Assembly (NCBI GenBank): GCA_036245805.1
Contig: BTRK01000006.1
Location: forward strand, 37,514,901-37,578,900
Direction of reading: 5' to 3'
Source of the DNA: Pristionchus mayeri
Lineage: Eukaryota; Nematoda; Chromadorea; Rhabditida; Neodiplogasteridae
Length of the DNA stretch: 64,000 bases
The notes under the pieces were generated by a model. It saw only the letters and a program-made list of their open reading frames with translations, was not told the origin of the DNA and did not search any database. This document shows, piece after piece, positions 57,623-64,000 of the stretch; the first letter of the stretch is position 1; every line of letters begins with the position of its first letter. A program made the position numbers and the translations under genes.

Positions 57623-59535
57623 AAGCTGCGCTCCATTCTCCTTCCTTCCTCTTCCTCTTTTCCCTTCCCGTTGTTTCCCACTTGTACAAACCGATCTGCG
57701 CGCCTCGGACTAGGCCTATTCCCCCTTAATATTTCGCTGCCTCTCGCATTTGTCACTAGGCCCTGCAGTCCGTTGTAGGTCACGAATCGCTAGTCTCGAT
57801 CTGCCCCTGTCACACACTTGTAAATCCCGCGTGCTTACAATCTCTCTGGCTTTTGTCGACTCTCGCCACTGCTTTTAGTATTCTTCTTCTTCCTCCTCGT
57901 GCGGTTATCACACAATCCTCTGCAAGACGCGGTTATCCACCCCATGTTTCCCCCTCTGACGATGCGATTCCCCTGTTCCTTGATCTTCACCTTCCCTCCC
58001 CCTTCGCAACTTCCGTGCTTGATCGCACACTGCGAGCAAACACTGGAGAATTGTATGGGTTGGGGGAAGTTTTGCCTTACTTTCTCGGAGATTTCGCAGA
58101 GAGGGACCGAGAGCCGATCCTGATTACTCTAAGTGAGGGGACGGCTAGTCTTCCACTCGGTCTCTCTGTCGATAGCAGTCGTGTATATGATGAAATATGT
58201 AGAGAGATTACTCGTTGTGCGAACTGACAAGCAATAAATATGCATCTCCGGGACACTTCTTTCGAGACATCCCACCTGACGAGAAAGCCTTTGTGAAACT
58301 CGGATGAAAGGAATCTACGTGTAGATATACTGAGTAAATACTAGCGGAAGCGAATCGCTTATAGATCACATCGAATCCGCATCGCACATCTGGTCTTTAC
58401 GATAACTTTCTCTGACGTTACACGCCTATTATACACCCCATAAAACCGATGCGAATGAGGCAGAGTAAACGCCTAGAACTTTAAAAAGTCAATTGGGGAT
58501 TAGCATATCTGCATTATACAGTTGACTAAATTTACACTTGAATGAAGACAACACATTTTCCCAGGCGGAAAATGCGAAGAGTTACGTGTACTATTGTATT
58601 CGAAGTGAAAATATCTTTTAATATTCTGACTCATTCAATGGAACTCTTTCCTGCAACCCTTCTCTCTTTTCCGCATAATACACAAAGACAACACTCGACT
58701 AGCTATTATGATGTGGAAGATATCGAGAGTGAGGGAGGAGGAGAAGGCTACGTGTCTCCTATGGAAACGAGTTTGAGACGGTGAAATCGAAGAGAATGCA
58801 GCTCGATTGCGCGGAACGGAAAGGAGGCGTTGGCAGTGACAAACGGTCCGAGCTCCACTTCTTGAACTAGGCTTTTAATAACTCATTTCGCACATGTTTG
58901 TTTCTTTGCATCTATCATTTTACCCTGGTCATCCTTGCGGTTATCCTTGTTTACCATAACTACAAATTGCAGTCCTCTGCTCGACCGTTCCATAGATTCA
59001 CAGTGGTTCTTTTCGGATCTCTGAGTATCTCCTAATCGCCTCTCGGTCATTTCTTCCCATTCGACCTTGCTCCAATCCCGTCCCACTAGCCTCATTCGTC
59101 GCACTCTTTCTCTCGTCCCTCTCATATTTGCATGAGCTCGCCTTCCTTCTCCTCCCCTTTCTCGATCCCCGCTTCTTCCCTTTTGATTCTACTCCACCTT
59201 TCCACTCTCGCAAGTAGAAAGGAGAGATAAGTTAGTGTTGTATTATCGCTGGATACTGTCTCTCTCTAGCTTATCTTCCACCGTTCTCTCATGGCGACCA
59301 CGTTGTTACTCAGCGCTCACAACAACAGATTCCCTAATTCAAATGAACGATCAGATGCCCGATTGCACAGTTATTTGTTCGAAGTGCCTACCGATCTTTA
59401 ACTTGGGTTTTCTGCTGCTGTGTTCTCCTCTCTTCTCCGTTGTAATATCCACGCGTGCTCTCTGTTCCTCTCTGACCTCGTTTCCGGGCGCGTCTCGCGA
59501 TCAGTCGATTCCCCTCCGATCTCAGGTAAACAACC
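57623..59535. other. Intergenic, no gene seen
   Basis: Mixed composition. An AATAAA at about 58233 could end the gene finishing at 57622, but it is about 600 bases away. ORFs at 57853-58227 and 58883-59213 have no splice-supported continuation. Nothing recognised. Confidence 0.4.
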
Positions 59536-60944
59536 ATGAGACTGGTAGCTGCAGTCGTCCTCCTCGCTCTCGCAGTGAGTGCAGAGAAGAAGAAGGACGA
59601 CCACTCACATGGTCAGTCAATCAGCGTTTCCCTTCCTATCTTTCTTCGAAATTCTAGAGAAATTCATTAAAACCAATACAAAATCAGTGCATTTTAATCT
59701 CTCAGGATTCCGGGAAGACATCAACTGGGTGGAGTCACTCGATCAGGCCATCGGCATCTCCAAGGACCTCAACAAGCCCATCTTCCTCATGATCCACAAG
59801 ACGTGGTGCGGCGCCTGCAAGAGTGAGTGCAACTTGTCGAAATTCGTCCATGGTGATGAGGTTACGGTAGCACCATCGATGGGATACTGTAGGAAGCTTT
59901 AGTGAAATTTAGCCAATCCTTCAATCCACGTTTTGCAGACCTACAGCGTGAGTTCAAGAACTCTCCCAAGATCCTCGACCTGCTCAATCTCACTCCCGAA
60001 TTCGTGATGGTGAACACCGAAGATGACGACGAGCCGAACGACGCGAAGTACGCCCCAGATGGAGGATACATCCCCAGAATCATCTTCCTCGGTGAGACAG
60101 TCTACTTGCTTACTCATTCTCATTGTTGATCAACTTGCCAAGTGTCAAGATTGTTCAGCAAGAATATTATTAGAAGTTCTGAGAGAATCAGATATTTCAT
60201 TTCTCGCGAGATAAGATCTTGATACGTCATTGACTGATGCGATCGGCGCTATTTCAGACACCGACGGCAACCCTCTGAAGACGAATAACGAGAAGAGATA
60301 CAGAAACAACAAGTACTTCTATCCTCTCGTTCCTCAGGTGAGAGGGAGATGATGACGTCAGAGAGATGATAGAAAAAGCACTGGGTGAATGGGGGAAAAA
60401 CGGAATCTTGTGCAGGTTATCGAGGGCATGCAGAGAGCACTGGAAGAGTTCAAGGAGCTCAGCGGAGAGAAGGTAACATTTGTGGAGAAGATTCATGTGG
60501 TGATAAAAATTATTTCTTACAGAAGGACGAGACTGTTGAGAAGAAGGATGAAAAGAAGGTAGAGAAGAAGGAAGAGAAGGAGGAGAAGAAGGAAGATAAG
60601 AAGGAGAAGAAGGAAGATAAGAAGGAGAAGAAGGGAGAGAAGAAGGACAAGAAGGAAAAGAAGGACGATAAGAAGGAGAAGAAGGTGAAAAAAATACAAT
60701 CATTTTGATGAGTTTTTTCCGAGAAGCTCAGTACGTAGATATCTTTGAAGAATACCATTTCATTCTTAGGAGAAGAAGGACGATAAGAAGAAGGAGGAGA
60801 AGAAGAAGGAGGAGAAGAAAGAGAAGAAGGACAAGAAGGATAAGGTATGTCAACACGGATGTGACTAGAGTGTCCATTAGACTGGAACGAGTCGACAATT
60901 TGGCCACATCTGAATTTCAGAAGGAGAAGAAGGAGGAGCTGTGA
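59536..60944 (+). CDS. txdc-12: TXNDC12/ERp19-like ER thioredoxin with lysine-rich insert
   Basis: Eight exons: 59536-59611, 59706-59822, 59939-60091, 60258-60337, 60416-60472, 60523-60684, 60770-60844 and 60921-60944 (TGA), giving 247 aa. A signal peptide (MRLVAAVVLLALAVSA) leads into the thioredoxin-like domain, with the redox motif WCGACK and DGGYIPRIIFL as in TXNDC12, an oxidoreductase of the ER lumen. Vertebrate TXNDC12 ends in EDEL; here the end is KEEL, which should work as an ER retention signal. Between the thioredoxin domain and this tail the last three exons encode about 85 residues made almost only of Lys and Glu/Asp (KKEDKKEKK-type repeats). I know of no such insert in the vertebrate protein. 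A TCTCAG acceptor-like site lies 11 bases before the ATG. Confidence 0.9.
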
Positions 60945-61895
60945 GCCGTCTTCACTATTTAGTCTTCCTCGTCCCGCCAACTAATTTATCCTCCATTCCC
61001 CCTTCTCTCTCTACGGTTACCTATGATTGTGAGCAATTTCTCTAGATAAAGTCAGTCGGAGTCTTCGCCCACGTTTCCCATTTCATTTCCTTGCAATCAA
61101 ATGCAGACATGGAGAGGGGAGTTATTCCGAGTATCGCTAATCCCTTTCTTCTTCCGCTCTTTCTCGTCTCGACCTAGTATCTAGTAAAGGACGTCAAGAC
61201 TCTTTGTACTCAGAAGTTCCCTCTCCATGTCGAAGAGATGTAGAATGGAGAGAGGAAGAGATCAAGATCCCGCAGTCTTCATCTTTCCTCCTACCTGCTC
61301 AAACAACGACAAACTTCTGAACACGAGACTCGCATTTTGTATTCACTGAGGAGCGCGCGTTAGATTGATGTTAATCTCTCTCCCCTCATTCCTCAATATC
61401 GGGGCGAATCCCCTCCTTCATATCTCCAGTCTCTTGCGCTCATCCCATGGTGTTAGTCACTTCATCTGCTTCTGTTTCGACTTTTTCCACGATCTTGATA
61501 TCGATGGCGGCAAATTTCATCAAGCGGGCTAACCCGTAAGCCCTCTCAGCTATCCGGATTCTATGAAATTCTAAAATAGTTGGAAAGCAAGAGCTGAAAC
61601 CGATCCTCGTTAGATGCATTCGTTCCGTTTGCGTGGTCTCTTGCTATCCGCAGTTATTCTCCTTCTCTTTCTCGATTACCTACGTACAATTCCCCTGCCC
61701 ACATCTAAACAACGACTCGCGGGGGAGGCTCGGATACTCTAACTTCATTAGAACGTGTTTCGGAATCCTCGCAATTCGCTCCTCAGACCTCGAGTTCCGT
61801 CCCTTTGCTAGTTCCGTTTCCGCGAATTCATTAACATGCTTTCACTGGATATTGCCTGTAGTTCCTCCTGCATCAGAAAGTCTTCGCACCCGTCG
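60945..61895. other. Intergenic, no gene seen
   Basis: No exon chain and no RNA gene recognised. It presumably includes the TXNDC12-like 3' UTR and the next promoter. Confidence 0.4.
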
Positions 61896-62708
61896 ATGAA
61901 TGCAACTGTTGGAGAGGAAGAGATCGAAACGACCATGAAACCCGCTGGTGAGGAATACTCCATGTCCTACTATAGTCACACCACAGCATCGCTTTGGAAG
62001 AACACTCTGTACTTTCTGGATGATAAGTCAAACACCATTGTCAATGTTCATAATAGTGCTGCAGCTCTCGACCAGACGGTTCCATACTCCGAGTCCTCCG
62101 ACTTCTTCTTCATGGTGGGGGTAGTCACTCCCCTCGTCGTTTGCTGTTTCGCCATCTTCTTTTGCGCTGTGAGCAAAGAATTAATTTTCTTAACTTGTTA
62201 GCTCTCACTTCTCGTATAAGCGCCATGTAACACCGCAGTTAGATGCATCAGATTTATTTCATTGTTCAGCTGTTTTATAGTGTTACCCTCCAGCTCAGGA
62301 CGACAGAACAAGAGTCACTCTTCAATAAAGTACATTGGAAGTACCAAGATTAGGGAGCCAACATATTTTTCCCTGATCGTAGTTTTTTGTGCAGTCTAGA
62401 GAATAATCTAGTTGGATTGAGTGAGAAATTATTTTCAAGATGCACCGAAAATCTCTTACTTGATGAGATATCACTGTATATTACCAAATTCATTATCAGG
62501 TAAATTCTCTGTGGAAGACTCGGCGGAATTTGGAACGACTTTCGCAAATGGAGACTCGTCCACTGCCGGACTACACCGAGTTTACAATCGACATCACGAC
62601 CAAATTGGATTCGTGTCTCGAATTGAGTTCAGCTCAATGCAATGAAGAGGTACAATTAACACATATTTACCGAAAAATGTTTCGATTTAGGAATCGGTTT
62701 TACTCTGA
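61896..62708 (+). CDS. Small single-pass membrane protein, unrecognised
   Basis: Exons 61896-62168, 62500-62649 and 62691-62708 (TGA) join in phase 0 to give 146 aa. The N-terminal 70 residues are polar with an Asn-Ala-Thr sequon at residues 2-4. One clear transmembrane segment follows near residues 73-91 (MVGVVTPLVVCCFAIFFCAV), then a basic stretch (WKTRRNLERL) and an acidic, cysteine-bearing cytosolic tail. The basic residues after the membrane segment suggest N-out, C-in. A longer start at 61836 is in the same frame, but a TGCCTGTAG acceptor at 61861 suggests that the mRNA begins after it. I do not recognise the family. Confidence 0.6.
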
Positions 62709-63642
62709 AGTTCAAGTTGTGATCTACGCCAATGCTAATATCGTTCCGTAAATCGTGTAAATATCATATTTGTCTAAATTACAAGTGTCTTCTACTGTAT
62801 TTGACGTCATATTGTACACAATATTCCTTTTTAATTCGTATTCATGTCATCGAATTCCTCTCTCGCATTGAGAATCACTATTCTGAGATAGATGTAATTT
62901 GCACATTTCTGCAAGCGTCAAGGCTTAATCCTCTAATATTGCGATTGAAGGTTGCGAGAATCTCACGTCTCTCTTGATGCACCAGATTATGAAGCAAATA
63001 GACAGAAATTAATAAGGGCACGACTTCCCATTGGGAAGTGTGCACACATGGCTTCATGAGTGTTTGGTTCCAGGCACTCCTATTTCATCAGAAGCAGAGA
63101 CAGATGAATTGGCGGTTCTCTCTTCTCCCCCCCCCCCTCTCTCTTTCCTCCCTTCCATATGCACGACAAGACAAACTGCTCAGAAATAGATGACCTCTCC
63201 TCACTCTCGCCCATTGTTCTCGATCCTACTCCAGTTGCGCGAAGCTTCGAGAATCTCCAGAATCCCTCAGCACATTTCGGATCTCCACTTATCCTCTCAT
63301 CATTCTCCTCTCAAGCATCTCTCGTCTACCAGATCCTCCTCGCCCATCCTTCCCATTGTCTCTCCCTTCTGCCACAATCAATGCTCTCTTCCTAAACGCG
63401 GAGGTCTACTCTCATTCGTCCCTCCACTCTTTCCCATGGGTCTCCTCTCTGATTCTGCGGCCCCTTCTCAATTCTCAGTTCGCATCTGCATAATTTCCCC
63501 TTGACGCTGTGCCGATTTCGTCCTTTCTCTATCTATTTTCGCCCGCTGAAACGGCAGGAAAATAGGATTATGCGCGATAGAACGCCGTTCGATTTGGCTA
63601 GCGATCGCTCTCTCTTATCCCTTTGTCGATAGAATTGTCGGG
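62709..63642. other. Intergenic, no gene seen
   Basis: AT-rich in the first half, CT-rich from 63120 to 63500. Pro/Ser/Leu-rich ORFs at 63159-63504 follow from the CT skew. No feature supported. Confidence 0.4.
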
Positions 63643-64000
63643 ATGGCGGATAAGCCCGAGAACGTAGTCCGATTCGACGTCGGAGGCACGAGATTTGCCA
63701 CTCTCAAGCGAACCTTTCCTGCTGGAACACTGTTCTACTCGGTAAGTTGTTTTCTTTTCCGTGTCCATTTCGAAATTGCCTTTTTCAGTGGTTTGTCTCC
63801 TATACACAGAAAATTCCGTTCTGCCAACTAGACGGGGGCGTTTATTTCGTCGATCGAGATCCCTTCTCGTCAGTGATCTTTTCACGATATTTCCAAGTTC
63901 TGTAAATTGAAAATTTCCAAAATAGATTGAAGGGAACTTCTACGCTCTCTCGCACAAAACAGACGTATAATTCCAGATTCGGAGTGATTCTCAATTACTT
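63643..64000 (+). CDS. BTB/T1-domain protein, KCTD-like (3' end outside window)
   Basis: Three exons: 63643-63741, 63789-63868 and 63977-64000, the last cut by the window edge. Residues 8-25 (VVRFDVGGTRFATLKRTF), then the second exon with VYFVDRDPF, and the junction giving SFGVILNY are the hallmark order of the potassium-channel tetramerisation (BTB/T1) domain. The very short N-terminus before the domain favours a KCTD-type Cullin-3 adaptor over a Kv channel, but the part that would decide this is not in the window. The ATG at 63643 sits directly before the domain. Confidence 0.85.

Noticed and set aside
57853..58227. 124-aa plus-strand ORF
   Set aside because: No splice links, no recognisable motif, and the region looks like 3' flank.
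60705..60944. Arg-rich plus-strand ORF
   Set aside because: Shifted frame of the lysine-rich exons of the TXNDC12-like gene.

Overview
This is a stretch of nematode nuclear genome. The signs are many short exons joined by short GT-AG introns with T-rich 3' splice sites, collagen Gly-X-Y genes, a clear sur-5-type acetoacetyl-CoA synthetase, and candidate trans-splice acceptors just upstream of some start codons. A diplogastrid such as Pristionchus would fit the exon density and the long intergenic spaces, but that placement is inference. I read exon structures by eye from reading frame, splice sites and paralog comparison; no transcript evidence was available.

Layout. (1) 1-6968 (+): 3' part of a large secreted-type protein with a very long collagen-like tract followed by cysteine-rich modules. 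(2) 7.5-10 kb: broken non-LTR retrotransposon. (3) 10470-22196 (+): a complete paralog of gene 1, about 2237 aa, with a signal peptide, a short collagen tract and a tandem array of 15 almost identical 462-bp units. Each unit carries two exons, one GC-AG intron and one GT-AG intron. (4) 22.2-25.9 kb: non-coding, with a 1.8-kb near-perfect palindrome and a shorter inverted-repeat element holding a tRNA-like core. (5) 25908-29564 (-): supervillin/villin-like protein with gelsolin-type repeats and a C-terminal villin headpiece. (6) 30145-33912: recent 1884-bp tandem duplication that copied the 3' half of the next gene. (7) 32829-36384 (-): unrecognised, probably nuclear protein made only of phase-0 exons, with three copies of a 63-residue module, acidic blocks and an AT-hook-like motif. 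(8) 37151-41140 (+): ARMH3/C10orf76 (DUF1741) homolog. (9) 42174-51362 (+): acetoacetyl-CoA synthetase, 22 exons. (10) 51.4-55.9 kb: gene-poor, pyrimidine-rich low-complexity DNA. (11) 55869-57622 (+): small 87-aa protein. (12) 59536-60944 (+): TXNDC12-like ER thioredoxin with a lysine-rich insert before a KEEL tail. (13) 61896-62708 (+): small single-pass membrane protein. (14) 63643-64000 (+): first exons of a BTB/T1 (KCTD-like) gene, cut by the window edge.

The genes do not form one pathway. Genes 1 and 2 are adjacent paralogs of a secreted collagen/cysteine-module family, and the supervillin-like gene and the modular nuclear gene lie in the same direction. The rest are unrelated housekeeping genes. 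The most distinctive biology is the amplified two-exon array in gene 2, the sequon-bearing collagen repeats of gene 1, and the phase-0 modular gene with its duplicated 3' half.
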